A stretch of 64,000 bases of DNA from Pieris napi (GCF_905475465.1 NC_062236.1:4722001-4786000); one strand, 5' to 3'. Positions 46,901 through 60,200 are shown, counted from the first letter of the stretch. Program-made: numbers and translations. The notes: generated by a model from the sequence alone, not told the origin.

Positions 46901-49900
46901 TTTAAATTTTAAAAAGTAATTATTTGAATATCTAGCATCTTAATTTATCTAAGGTGTAGCAAAAAATGAACACGACCATTTATATTTATGTTTTCACAGT
47001 TTTTTTGAAATGCAAAACTCAGTAGAGCAACTCTTTGATAAGAGATTTTACGAATTACCACTTGTAATTGCTGCGGGTTGTGTCGCTTATCTATTAAAAT
47101 CAAATGCACATATTGTAGGTTGGTATTTTAAATTTAGAATTTCGCCATAAGAAAACTTTATATATTGAATGCAATGAACACTCAACTCCTATTTACAATA
47201 TCCATTTCTAAGAAAAGAATACAAAGAAAATAAATTATATTAGCGGCCGAGTGAATGACCCAAAAGATATTTGTCAACGTCGTATAAAAAGTGGGTTTCG
47301 AATTAAATTGCGCAAACATTAGCTCCACTTTCAGCAATAACAGAAAATAGTTTTGTAAGCAATGTTCCTTTACACTATAATATATAAGTACTATATTTAA
47401 TGACTTAGGATTATAATATACGTATTTTTCTAATCTGAGCGTACACAATTTCTATGTCTATGTACCAGTTAGATTTTCTGTTGTATAGTTTCTTTATTCA
47501 CTAGTATTGTCTAAATTTATTTTGGAATTGGAACTTAAACAAGTGTTTACAAAGAATACGCTGAATACATGCTGATAGCAAGAATAAAAGTATATAAACA
47601 TAGTATATATTTATATAAACGCTTGAAAGTTTTTTATGTTGACACAACCAAAATCAATGGTGAAACAACCTAAGGTCATAAAAAAACCAAATAGACTAAA
47701 GCCCCTAATTTTCCCTTAATTAGTACATTAATAAAATACGACTGTTTTAGCACGTGGAGTGACAGCGAATTAGAGCAAGAAGACTGGCGTACCTTAGCTA
47801 TTCAGAGAATTGGGAGAGTACTGAGGACTCATGTCATCAAATTCGAATTTACTGATAATAAATTGCTTGAAAAAGGTTTTGTTCTATACTTTTACTAATA
47901 TTATGTAGCTATTTTAAGTTTCTTAACATTGTAAAATCTAAACAGAATTGAAGACTTTTAAATTATGTGCTCAATTTAACTTAACTTTAAAACGGATATG
48001 TAAAGTCGACTTCGCATAAAACAGGATTTAGAAAATCAAACTAATTTATTCCGTTTTCAGCTGAACAAAGAGGAAGACGACGCCACCATATGCTTACTAT
48101 GATGATGTTTGGCATCGTCTCTATTGGCATGGTGCTAGTTCCTATGGGTTTCCAGTTTCTAGCTGTGCTTGGAGGCAAGGCTATGGTTCTGGCCAAAATG
48201 GCTCTGATTCTTGCTTCTATACAGGGTCTGAAAAAGGTAATTACAATTTTAGTGAAGAGACGTGGCTTAGAACGATGAAAGACAAATCCGTTCGTTTGAT
48301 ATTGGATATACGGCCGTAGTTTAATGACGTATCATGGCATTTGCTTCGTGTGTTGAACTAAAGCTGTAGATCAATCACAACTATTGAACGGGAATCATGT
48401 GTCGGTTAATTCGTTTAAATTGTCTTTCTTTGTGTGACACCTATATCTCGATTAGATGCATGTTAATATGAATAGTCTTACATCGCTCTAAGCGATATTG
48501 GAAAAAGAATAATTAAACAAAGAACATATTTTTAAATAGTATTCGTAGATGACACGCTGCAAAAAAATTTATACGGAGAACGTGAACTTAAACTTAATAC
48601 CAACACAAAAAGTAGCTATCAAAAAATTTCATAAAAATTGCCTGTCAAATGAAGGCAGATGGGTCTGCCACATTTCACATACCCGTTGTAACCACATCCA
48701 CTTTTATGCATATTTCATATCCAGGCAGCGTTATATACATCTATTATATATCTACGGTCTTACTAATAAAGATTTATGCACATTGTATAAGCCTGTTATA
48801 GGAAAAATGTTACTAATAATTCCTGAATTGACAAGGTTGATGTATACTGCTGTTATAACAAGTGTCTGGTTTGTATGAAGACTTGTACAATGCTTATACA
48901 ACGCAGAGGCCTAGTTTAACGGGTGTATAAGACAAAAATCGCGTAATTTTATCTGATTATCAAGGAAAGATTTAAGTTAGTAGGTATTTGTGTTTGTTGA
49001 AAATAGATTTTATAGATCAAATGGAAGATTTAGATAATATTGATATGCAGAAGATTTGCCGCCTCCAAGGAAAGTCTAAACATAACAAACTCGGTGCACC
49101 GTGCAATCCGTTATTACTTTCGCATGGCGATTTCAAAACAAAATACTGCTTTTCAAAGAAGTATGTTATGAAGATCTGTGACATAGTGCGAGCTGATGTC
49201 GAAAAGAGTAATAGAGTTGGAGGGTTTTCGATTTAGGTGTCTTCTTCATGGCTTCTCAGTGTCATTAGAAAATGCCAAATTATATATAGTAGCACTGGCA
49301 ATCCTCCACAATATTGCTATTGATATCAAAGAAGACCTGGATGTTACGTATAGACGTCCCCAAGCAATCTGGCTGGACAAGCTGCTAGAGCTGCTTTTAT
49401 TGAAACATATTTTTAAGGCTGTTTTATTTACATAGGTGTGGATAGTTAAGGACTTGAAATAAATAAAAAAATTTATTTCATTTAAAACAGGGGTTTTATT
49501 TTTTTTATAAGTATATAATTATTCATTTAATTGCTGCTGTAACAATTTGAGCCTTAGAAGATGCTCCTGCTTACCCTTTCGTGAGCTTCGGCAAGTTGCT
49601 TCTGTTTGAGCTCATGTGTTTCAGCCATCTGCCTTTGTTTTGTTTCGTGCTCTTCCTGCAAACACTGGAACACTACCGTGTTGAGGAGTTTGGCACTTTC
49701 CACTATTTGAGATGCCTAAAAAATTTAAGTATGATCGTTGAGGGGTTTTGAATGAAATAGTCCTTTCTCTATCACATTGATACTTACCTCTTCTAACTTT
49801 TGTACTGCAGAACGCGGCTTTTTATGTAAAATTCTAGTCTTATTTGTCTGAGGTTTTGGAGTTTCTATTAGCTGCAAATAATAAAATGTTATTAGTATAT

Positions 49901-51567
49901 TAAGTAAATGTGTATATAATTGCTTTGGTTGATAAAATAAATACAACTTACATTAGAATTATGAGTTGTATCAGAATTATTAAATCAAACGTCAATCAAA
50001 CACGGCGGGTTGCCAGGGTAACAATAAATAAGGGTCGTTTTGTTATTCAACCAATACACATCGATTATTGGTCAAAGAGGTGTTTATGCCCTGTACAAGC
50101 TCTATTCACTGAATTACTAGTAAGACCTTTTATTAGTATTTTTATTAGTAAGACCGCTAATATATAAAATTCTCGTGTCGCGGTGTTTGTAGTTAAACTC
50201 CTCCGAAACGGCTTGATCGATTCGAAATTTTGTGTGTATTTTGGGTATGTCTGAGAATCGGACAACATCTATTTTTCATCCCCCTAAATGCTAAGGGAAG
50301 TCCACCCCAAAAAAATTTTTTAATTTTCAGTTAAAAAAATTTAATTTTAATTTTTTTATGATACGGCATTAAAAATACATTCTTCCCTTAATTTTCACCC
50401 CTCTACGATCAACCCCTATTTTTTATTATAAATGATATACATGGCAAAACGACGTTTGCTGGATCAGATAGTATATAATATATATCTGTTCCTCTAACAT
50501 ATTTTGATTAAAGTAATTGTAGATAGTAATAGAAAATTTTTACCTGTCTGCAGTATTGTACTATTCGGATAAATAATTTGAAATTATCAACAAATGTCAT
50601 GTATCTATTAATTCAATATGAACATAAATTTGTAATTAATCAACCTCAACATTGTTAATTTAATTCCACCCGCACAAATAATTCAATAAAATTGTTCCAA
50701 TTAACAAACGTTTAACATAATTATTAACGCGGTGAATTTCCTTTTAAGTTAAAAAGGGCAACATGACATGAGGAAGGTACGACATTATTTTAATGTAACC
50801 ACAATCATTCTCTATCTACAATTTGTGTTTATACCAAAATAAACCAACGTTTTGTTTTGCAGCATATTTTTTTAAACTATGCAGGTATTTTAAAGTTACT
50901 CTAAGCATTCGATTCTCAACCCTGATGTCCTGCACGTGCATCAATATTCTTTATATTTTGCGCACTTAACTTCGTGTAAATCTAAAATCGATAGCTTGTT
51001 AGTACAGAAATAGTTTGTTGTGCTCGATTTTATAACATTTTGTTAAGAACCCAAGTAATAATTTGTGTTAAATATCACTAGTCTTATTTTAATTCGATTT
51101 CGTATTTGTTTCTTCTATTTACGTTTTAGCCCTGTCTTTAAACATCAAAAAATCGACTCAAAACAATAGAATGTTTCCTTTTGATTGCACGTAACAAAGA
51201 TAACCGCTTAATAGATGTTTTGTTCCAGATTGCTTCAACTCCGCTGAACTACGGATATTATCACTACCCATACGACCACTACGACAGACGAAGTAACGAT
51301 GGTCTGCTTACCGCTTTAAAGAATCTCAGAGCAAGAAAAAATTACGGTCAAGATAAGCTGATAAATCCCATTAATATCAAACCGATTATATCCCAGCCGA
51401 AAGATAAACATGATCGTGAATTCCCTCATAGTCTTAATATTGTACCTATAGATACACCTATAGTTGATTTAACAACGCACCCGGGAGAGGTGCAAGCCAC
51501 ATATTCATTGGAATTGCCATATAATGGTTTGAACTTTCGTGCTTCCCCTAATGTCGTTTCGACTTGA
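43974..51567 (+). CDS. Osiris-family (DUF1676) protein
   Basis: Insect Osiris proteins are small secretory-pathway or membrane proteins expressed in cuticle-forming epithelia. Coding exons: 43974-44135, 46665-46858, 47751-47875, 48061-48236, 51229-51567; phases match and give 996 bases (331 residues plus stop). Features: signal peptide of about 19 residues (to SCFA); the two-cysteine region (Cys51 and Cys74, R-D-C and V-R-C); a DUF1676-like stretch K-T-L-R-A-I-D-R; a basic R-R-R-H-H step before a long hydrophobic, Met/Leu-rich segment (about 172-215); then a Tyr-rich tract YGYYHYPYDHY. I cannot say which numbered Osiris paralogue it is. It stands alone here, so it may be one of those outside the main cluster. 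An acceptor-like ttgcag at about 43,894-43,899 suggests a 5' UTR exon. Intron 1 carries a MITE and intron 4 a transposon. Confidence 0.85.
44329..44562. mobile_element. MITE family A, copy in Osiris intron 1
   Basis: GGAGCGTTCAAGTATTACG at the left and a degenerate ACGTAATACGCTC at the right, with the same C run, CGTAACG motifs and CCCCGCCCCGC block as the other two copies. The internal order matches the 26771 copy. Confidence 0.8.
48988..49435 (+). pseudogene. Harbinger transposase remnant
   Basis: Two overlapping frames cover parts of one protein. The first (48988-49236) reads M-E-D-L-D-N-I-D and then F-S-K-K-Y-V-M-K-I-C-D-I-V, like the N-terminal region before the catalytic core. After a frame change the second (49196-49435) has a C-terminal signature, S-L-E-N-A-K-L-Y-I-V-A-L-A-I-L-H-N-I-A. 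The central DDE region is missing, so it cannot be active. Confidence 0.65.
49520..49950 (-). pseudogene. Harbinger-associated DNA-binding protein remnant
   Basis: On the minus strand 49725-49946 encodes a basic stretch (N-K-T-R-I-L-H-K-K-P-R-S-A-V-Q-K-L-E-E) followed by a donor-like site. 49559-49720 encodes a Gln/Glu-rich helix (KLLNTVVFQCLQEEHETKQ and onward) suited to a coiled coil. This fits the tail of the Myb/SANT-like partner that many Harbinger elements carry opposite the transposase. The DNA-binding domain itself was not seen. Confidence 0.5.
50155..50471 (+). mobile_element. non-autonomous Helitron, type 1, copy in Osiris intron 4
   Basis: The same sequence family as the 34434 copy: ATATATAAAATTCTCGTGTC at the start, CTCCGAAACGGCTTGATCGA, GTCCACCCC, ACGATCAACCCC, and an end reading GGATCAGATAG then T. 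It lies just downstream of the Harbinger remnant. Confidence 0.7.
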
Positions 51568-51674
51568 TGTAATTTATCATCTTTTTAACGCACTATTGAG
51601 TGTTATTTCTAGTATTTATTCATATGTTTTTTATATTATATATCCTAAAGATGTAGTAGTGTATTAGTGAACAA

Positions 51675-51680
51675 AATAAA
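51675..51680 (+). promoter_or_regulatory. Osiris gene polyadenylation signal
   Basis: An AATAAA occurs about 110 bases after the stop codon, in an AT-rich tail. It is the first canonical signal downstream of the last exon. Confidence 0.5.
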
Positions 51681-51689
51681 AAAATTAAA

Positions 51690-54120
51690 ATATGTTTTTC
51701 AATATTTTTACTCTAAATCCGCTCTTCCGCCTTTAGGATGTGCGCCTTTAGATGAGTAAGCAATTAATATGGAGTTTCGGCATCAGGCGAAACAATAATT
51801 TTATTTTTTTTATACGCAGGCCAACTTTGGCTGATCTTGCTTTGCAAAAAATATACATTTATAGGAACGCAGCAATGTGTTTGCTGCGAATGTCCCCATT
51901 GAGAGCATATGGGACTACAAACAAACCGATTTTTATATAATAATTAATTAGAGGCCCTAGTTTACGCATGGATTTCTTTAGAACGACCGAAAGTTAAATG
52001 GAAACGTAAACATAGTAACATATAGATTGCATCAATTGCATACATTAATTAAGTTAAGTTTAAATTGCTAATAATGCCGTTTTAGTTTGAAATAGGCTAA
52101 AATTAATACATCATGAAATATGAGTTCCCGGTAGGGGTCGAACGTAACTCTTAAGACTACGTTGGAGAATTTTTATTGCCGTAATAAACGCTAATGGAGA
52201 TGTTATTTACAAAAGTGTTTAATTTACTTTTCCAACGGTGACGCAAATGTATTATGTATTAACTGCCCGTAATAATTACGTTGTACGCTTAAACAAGATT
52301 CCGGAGAAAACACAATAACGAATCTTTTTTTAGTGTTTTTAAATTAAATACTTCTTAAAACGTTCTGGCGGGATTTGTGTCGGTGTGATTGTCACACTAT
52401 AAGCCACTTCTCTCATGTTCTTATTGGATAAACAATACTAAAAATCTTACTCCTTATAAATCTTTATTACTAATCCCAATTGCACTACCGACTTATGTGA
52501 CTATGTACCGCGGAATTCCAAAGATTTGAGAGATATTGAAAGAACAGTATAGAAATTTCATACAGAAACGTCGGTATCGTAAACTGAAGATATAGAGAAT
52601 CGCTGGATTGCTTTAATAATGAATATACGTATTGGAACGAATTATGGAAATAAACGTATTTTATTTTCACACGAATAACGATTTATTTACATTGTGTCTA
52701 TCAAAATGTTACGTGAGTATATGGGCCGCGCTTAGATTTTACAATAACAATGTTATAAAAATCTTTATTACTTACCTTTAGGTAATTAGATAACGTAATG
52801 TCTGCAACGAGTATTTTTTTCAAGTTTTCCCATATAACACATATATCTATATATTTAGTATGTACTAAATTTTTCCAATTAAATACTGCTTTGCAGAAAC
52901 GTACATAAACCAAAAGGTTTTTACGGAAATACGGACAACAAACAACAACAAGAAACTCATTGCGTAATATTTAGTTTTATTTAGAAATTTATTTACTCAA
53001 AATTGAATATACTAAAGATTATGACGGTTCGCGGTCCCGTTACCTTGTTAGATCTTATTACGGGCGCTAATCATTAAAATTGGGGCGAAATAGGATGCGA
53101 CTCCATTTTATCTTTGAGACGTTACATTTATTTAAGACAAAGATTACAATTAGGCTATGATAATTTTTTACTTTATCGACAATAGCAATTTCTTATGTAA
53201 TCTTATACAAAGTAAAGATTTGCCCAAAAGGATCCGAAGGCTTTATTATGTATTTTTCTAAATATTTTTGAAATTTCGAATAGTTTCAAACACTAATTCT
53301 CAAAAAATATTTAATACAAATCGATTACTCTTAATATTACTTAGGTGCAAGTTAATTATAAACATTTTCAAGAGGCTTTTTTCCTGTTCGCATGGTTCCA
53401 CTCATCCTATTGCCTGGCCGAAATGGATGTTTTTTCTTAGTATTAAAAATGTCTCAGGTACATCACTGCCCTTCTAGTAAATATCTATAAATACAGTAAA
53501 CAGTCTTCGTCATTAATTGTTACATTATAATAGGGTGTTGTGAGTGACACCCACGTACGTCCATTATCCATTTCGCCTCAACAAATATCACATGTCATAT
53601 CAATAAACTAAGATCTCTATTATCAATGGCTATTCAATATAAAACCAAAGAAATGGTCACCACTGTGATCTTAGTATCATATACTAATCTAATATATTAT
53701 TTATAGAAAATACATACTGCATAATGTGAATTAATGATATTAACCTTTACAAGGAAGAAAGTGTATCAGCCTTCGATAATATACTCCCGTGCCTCATGGT
53801 ATTGTGAATGTGTTTCTTAAAAAATAAAATAATTATCTAAAATTCCACTTAGAATTCCACGAAAGCGAGATCTATAAACAATGTGCTACGTTGTAATCTA
53901 TGGCAAACATTGATAACATTTTACACATTATTTAACACCTGACCTAAACACTGAGTTGTTTAAAATTTTCAAACTGTGTAATCATTCCATTTTCAAAAAA
54001 TTAAAAAGAACAGAGATCTGTAAAACAGTTGTGTATTCCAATTTCTAATATTTTTTTTATTTGGTTTAAACAAGTATAAGTAAACGTGAAGCGCATACAA
54101 GGGTGCGCAGTGAATTTGTG
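51690..54120. other. spacer between Osiris and CRHBP
   Basis: AT-rich, without recognisable exons or repeats. Base composition becomes more balanced only in the last 150 bases before the CRHBP start, at the presumed core promoter. Confidence 0.55.
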
Positions 54121-54124
54121 TTCC

Positions 54125-54130
54125 TATAAA
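54125..54130 (+). promoter_or_regulatory. TATA box of the CRHBP gene
   Basis: A TATAAA (context CCTATAAAGG) stands 96 bases before the first ATG of the CRHBP gene. An initiator-like CCATTCAC lies about 25 bases downstream, at about 54,150-54,158, the normal spacing for a TATA promoter. The surrounding 100 bases are richer in G and C than the flanks. The transcription start is inferred, not seen. Confidence 0.55.
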
Positions 54131-54225
54131 GGGAGCCAGCAAAAGCTGCCCCATTCACAACTTGTTCGACGCCGACGTCACTAGCTCGAACTTTCGCAAC
54201 TTTTGTTGAAGTGACAACTGTTATC

Positions 54226-57200
54226 ATGAGGACGGTATTTTGCCTTGTTGCTCTGGTGTTTATGTGTAATGGTATTAGCGGCTTGCTGCTGCCGGTAAGT
54301 CCATATTTTTAACATATCATAATTTCCATAATTACGATACCTTTACTTTTTCTTCAAAAAATAAATAATAATAAATTGTTTAATTATAAATGTTCAAATT
54401 TTTTTATGTAATTAAGAATGCAGCATAAGTTTAAATCATGTATTGTAGGTTGTTGAAACATATTTACAATTATTATAATTTTAATTAAAACTTAAAATAA
54501 CATTGCAAAAATGTTTTAAACATAAGATTATAAAATAATAAAAAAGTCATGTTTGAGAAAAATTCTAATAACACAACTTACAGATTTAAATAACGATTGT
54601 AGATAATAATATCCACTTAATACAAATGATTAGTAGTATCAATATAATGGTATTTTATACTCTTTGAATTCTTAATACTATTGAAAAAGTAAGTAAAAAT
54701 AGTTCAGTGAAATCATATTGATGTTATCTTTAGCACGCTTATAGCACAAGACATCTCTTCAAAACATCAACAAAATTATAAACCAAGGCAAATATTGCGA
54801 TTATAAAGTTTAAAATCTACAACAAACAAAGCTGGAAATTGTAATCTAGGCAGAAGAAACAAACTTAACGCTGAAATGAATTTAATGAAATTTGCTGTTC
54901 TGTATACAAAGTGAATTTTATAGCAGCCTTTAGCGTGCTTAAAAGAGCAGAGGTATTTGATCGTAGCTTAACCTTTGGCAGCATTGGATTAAACTTTTTT
55001 TTAAATAATTAAATAGCTTAAATTCTAATATAGATAAAAATATTCTTCTATTTATCAGTTCTATTGATTTGGCACCGAAACAATATTTGTTTTGGGGTTT
55101 TTTTTGTTTAGTGGGTACATTTTATTAGTTTGGTCCGGCTAATCCGCAAGAGCTTTTGATTGCTATAGAATAGGAAGGGTGAGGTTAAGTTGACCTGGAG
55201 TTGTATTGTATATTAATATTGTTTTAATTTCTATTTTTTATATGGGTGTATTCTTATTACCGAGTTAGAAATTGCCTTTAGATCTCGTGTACGACTTACA
55301 TCCGGTTTCTGTATTTAGAATACCAGTCGTCAGTTCAGATTTTTCTATCCTCTTTCCGTTCTTTGTCTGGGCATTACAGGTGAGGGGCCTATAGCCTATT
55401 TCTAACTCAGAAAGCTACCGTATTAATTTATATAAAACATATTTAATAAGGCTTGTTAGATGTTCAAACTTGGAAAGCTAGAAGCTAATTAATACGAATA
55501 CGTAGTAAAAACTTTTAATTGTGTAATAACTTATATGAGTAACGAAGGTATAGAGTTTAAACACAATATTATGTTATTAAATATTCTTGAACACAATATC
55601 AGAAAGAAATCAATTACTTTTCAAAAATATATCGTGAAAAAACATATAGCATATCCGACATGCTTATGAGAAATACAAATATTTTTCGAAAATAAAATAT
55701 ATTGTATCAAAAATTATAATTTTCATTTAAAGAAAGTTAATTTAATCCTTTTTGTATATGAAATTAATACTGATAGTATATATGAGTAAATATTGTGTTA
55801 AAACCGACAAGTCTTCGATTAACGATTTGGTTTAGTTTAGACTAGCGGGGACTATAAGCATGATGACTATGCCTTTCTCAATATATTTAACCTTTTATAA
55901 TTTTCTCTTCTCTTAATATATAATATTTGAATAGTCTGTTTGCAGTCTCATTACACCTCCATAATCAGGGCTGCTTGTGTTAAATACATTTCAGCGTTTG
56001 TTTCATTAATCATTAGAATCGGCCTACTGCATTGTTCAACCAGAAATATTGTTTAAATATTATTATGATTATTGTTTCGCCGCAAAGCGAGACTCTGATA
56101 CACGAAATCGAACAATCTACACAGTACTTAGGTGTATATATCGGTAACTTAAGGTAATTTATGCAATGCTCTGCGCTAACTTTAAGTTGAAAAGTTTAAT
56201 TAAAAGACTTACAATATTTCTCCTCGGTACACGATGATATGCTATGAATTTTAAGAGCTTGTTTTGAAAAGGATTATTTAATTAATTTTACGACAGATAA
56301 TCTACGCTTTTAGGCTTAAATTGCTTACGACACATTTATAATACATTACCGCAATTCATACCGAATTTAAACGTATTTAACAATAATTAATTGCTGATTT
56401 TAAACCCGGGATTTTTAACTGTACAAAATGAAGATTCTTATTATCTATTATGCCGTTGGTCAAGTGCCGTTAAAAGTAATTTAGCGACTTCAAAGTAAAT
56501 TTTCTTTAGTATGAACATAGAATTTCAATTAGAAAGCTATATTGTTAGGAAAATCAACACTCTTACATACGCTGCTTATGTTGAAAATGCGCCGTAAAAA
56601 TACGACTCTTAAATCCAACCCGAATAAAGAGGTCACATACATTTAAATAAAAGTAAGTTTACAAAATTATATTGAGCCTTGTAATTGTATATTTTTTACA
56701 GACGTTAATAGATTTCAGCAAACTGTAGTTGGGTAAAATATTTACGTAAAATTCATTAATCACCTTTAAAATCAGTGTTATATTTTTCCGATAGTAATCT
56801 ATGAGATTGAGATTGTTACTTTATTAATTATACTTGACTACTTAAAGATATCCTAAATGAAGATAAAGCACACGCAATAAGTCCTCAAAAGATATTGGTT
56901 GGCATTATACTGCCTCATAAAGAAAAAGAGTGGAGCTACAGCCTCTAGTTCTTGACCTCATATTTTTGTATCTGTTTCGGGATTTTTTTCTTAAAAGTCA
57001 AGTAACCTTCTTTGCCTGACACATGCCATCGACTACTTGGGTCTAAGGCATGCCGGTTTCCTCTCGATGTTTTTCTTCACAGCACCAGCGAGTTAAAACA
57101 ACCGAGGTTCGAACCTACGACTTAAGGTATATGAGGCACACGCTGAAGCGACTATGCCAATATAGTAACAATAATATTTATTTTACACAAACAAATGATC

Positions 57201-60200
57201 ACGAAAATAAAACAAACTTTGTAGCGACACTGGTTTTATTTTTAATATTCAGTCAGTATTTAAGTACGTATCTCAAATAGAATTCTGTAATTAATAAAAA
57301 ATAATCTGATTTAGATAAACCAGATAACACTTTGATGTAAGAACAATTAACAAACTGTAATTGCTGTAAACAAACTGAATGTTACATCAATTGAGAATTG
57401 AAACTACTCTTGCTAAACTAAACAAACGAATAATCTAAGTTTAATTCCGTCGTCACTATTGGTTAAAATGATTAGCAAAGTTAAAGGTTAATGAAAAGAG
57501 ACGTTTTCCCAATACTTTGAGTTTAGCTCGAAAGTCTAGAACCCTGAATAAAATATTGTAAATACCTTTTATTATATATCAGCGGGCAAGAGGCTCGACT
57601 CACTCAGGTATGTTGAGTGATACCGCCCATGGACACTCATATTGCCACTGAAGGCAAGCGCTTTGCCGGCCTTTTAAGAATTGTTACGCTTGAAGTACTC
57701 TAAGTCGAATTGGTTCGGTAATACTTCAGTGGGCAGCTGGTTCCACAAAATGGTGGTGCGCGGCAAATACAGCCTTAGGAAACGCTCAGTTGTGGAACTA
57801 CGGACGTCGAGGTGATACGGGTGATATTTCGTATTCTTCTGCTGAAACTCAACTGCAGGTCAAAACAACTCCTCTGAACACTCTCCATGGTAAATGCGGT
57901 AGAAGATGCAGAGATGCATCCAAATCTCTACGCAACGCCAAGAAGTGAACCCGATCGGAAAGTGACTGGTCGTCGATGATTCGAATCGCTCATTGAGCGA
58001 ATCCATGTGAAGCCCTATGTCCTATTGCATTAATTCACGCCGGTTTTCTATGAGACAGTGGCACTGCTCCGGTCTTGCCTCCTCATTTGGCTGAAGCCCG
58101 AAGGCAACAGCATGACACTCCCACTAGGAAAGGGTTGACTGATTGCGCTGGTGAAATAACCTCTGTCACTGGTTATATCACCAGTGGGCGATGGGGTCGT
58201 CACGTCCCGACGTTGGGAAAACGCAGCAAGATCGCCTGGAACCCGAAACTTCTGTAAAACATACAGAAAATGCGGTTTTTCTTACTGGAATTAAAGGACT
58301 TTGCATTAAACCACGTTTCTCAGTTAATTACTTCTCAAATGAGACTTGAGAGTCATTTGAGAAATCATAATAAGAGTATGTAAATTCCCCTTTAATTTAT
58401 TCGGCATTACAGTAAATTACTAACAGTGACCAATTGAAATGAAAAAATGAAAAAACTGAATGAAATTACATTTGATGTGAAGTTAGAAATAATATATTTC
58501 AACTTAGCTTAATATTAAGATTTTGTGTTATCTGTAATGAACATTTTTAATCTTTACCTTTAAACATTTTTCTATGAATAGAAAAGCCAATCAGTACCAC
58601 ATACATACTACAATAACAAAAATAATGTTGATCTCTTTCGGTTTCCCATATAATAGATGTTTTTTGCCCGCGTTTCCTTATAATGTCACAGGCACTAGAG
58701 CGTGATTAACATATATCTGAGATGACATAAGTTCGCAGGGATTACGGTACGCCTCAAGAGATGCGCCGTTGTCGTGGTTCTCGAGAGTTCGACGTCAGCC
58801 ACTTCTCACACATCGTGTCATAGATATAAATCAGGGTTAGTACTCATAAAACAATTCCAAAAATACATATATAGAATAGAAATATAATACATATATAGAT
58901 ATATAATTTCATGTCGAGGCCTCCGTGTCTGATTGTGATTTTTACATTCATGATATTATTTAAAAAATATATTTTTGCTGGCAGGCCTTCATGTTTCAGA
59001 CAATCTAGAATTTTCTAATATAAAAAAAATATATTGCATGAGATATATTGGTTTTAAATTAGTTTCTTTTATATCCTATTGAATATGTACTAAATTACTG
59101 TTTCCGAATAAAATGAAATAAATATCTGTATCGTGTATAGCATATATTGCTACTTATGTGGTTCATAGATTGTTTCATGGTTACGTCTGAAGAGGGGGAG
59201 TTATTCTTCAAGTCACCGACCGATGACCCGGTGGTGTGCGGTATCTACATGATAGCTGAGCCCGATAAACGAATCCAGGTCACCTTCAACTACCTCGACG
59301 TGCCCTGCGATAATGGGGGACTTGTAGCGGTGAGGTTTTGATTGGTTTAATTTTTAAAAGCACTTTATTGAATAAATATATTAAACTAGCTGCCCCCGCG
59401 AACTTCGTTCCTCCTTAATGCGATTTTAGCCTACCTTTTTAGTACATACCAACATGGAATATTTTACTATGCTACCTCAGAAACTGTTCGGTTTTCCGGA
59501 ATGAAAACTTTTTAGATTTTTCTAGGATTTTCCTCTATATAAACCTCAGAGTGCAAGTTATAAGTTCTTAATTAACAAATAAAAAATATAGGTTGGTCGT
59601 AGAAGGTAGATGAAAATTAAGGGTTGCATGTATTTTTGTATGCTGTATCATAAAAAAATATAAACAAAAAATTTTGTCTAAAAAATAAAAAATTTAGTTT
59701 TGGGGTGGACACTCCTTATCACCACTTAGGAGTTTGAAAGATAGATAGTAGCCGATTATCAGACTTACTAAACATGCATAAAAAATTTCATAAGATTCGG
59801 TCGAGCCGTTTTGGAGGGGAACGAACATTGTGACACGAGAATGTTATATATTAGATATAATGCTTAGTAATTCATGTACCTAAAATTAGGAGTTGAACAC
59901 TTTTCATTTCACAACTTGAATATATCAATATATTTTATCTTAATTTTACCTTCGTGTCATAATAAAGCAAATGATATGAGCTATGTTCTAATACTGGGTA
60001 GATAATGTAATCTCGTCGTCCACTGCTTATTCTATTAAGAGTTTTAATACAATCTTCGTTACGTTGTTCACGAAGTTGGGACAGGACTTAAAGTTTTCAA
60101 ATTGTAGTTTAATCTTCTAATAGATCTTTCAGCTACTTACGAGCCAAGCTTGTATACAGAATGCAACTTCAGGCTTTTTGCGTTGGCTTTCTACTTTGAC

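Larger units (their letters stand above)
48980..49950. mobile_element. decayed PIF/Harbinger transposon in Osiris intron 4
   Basis: Two convergent gene remnants occur, the standard Harbinger arrangement: a transposase remnant on the plus strand and a coiled-coil, possibly Myb-like, partner on the minus strand. They are separated by an AT-rich stretch with AATAAA. The terminal inverted repeats were not found, so the outer limits are approximate. The host gene is on the plus strand, so the insertion must be spliced out with the 3 kb intron. Confidence 0.65.

Noticed and set aside
48549..48878. 109-codon frame in Osiris intron 4
   Set aside because: No recognisable motif; it may belong to the left side of the Harbinger remnant, but nothing supports a protein.
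55319..55379. Alternative CRHBP exon 2 with fitting phases and a strong gtgagg donor
   Set aside because: The encoded peptide is hydrophobic (FFYPLSVLCLG) and too short for the spacer expected before the first cysteine; it also adds an odd cysteine. The 58739 candidate fits better.
57859..57892. Another phase-compatible CRHBP exon candidate (VKTTPLNTLH)
   Set aside because: It lies wholly inside a recognised LINE relic in reverse orientation, so the splice sites are coincidental.
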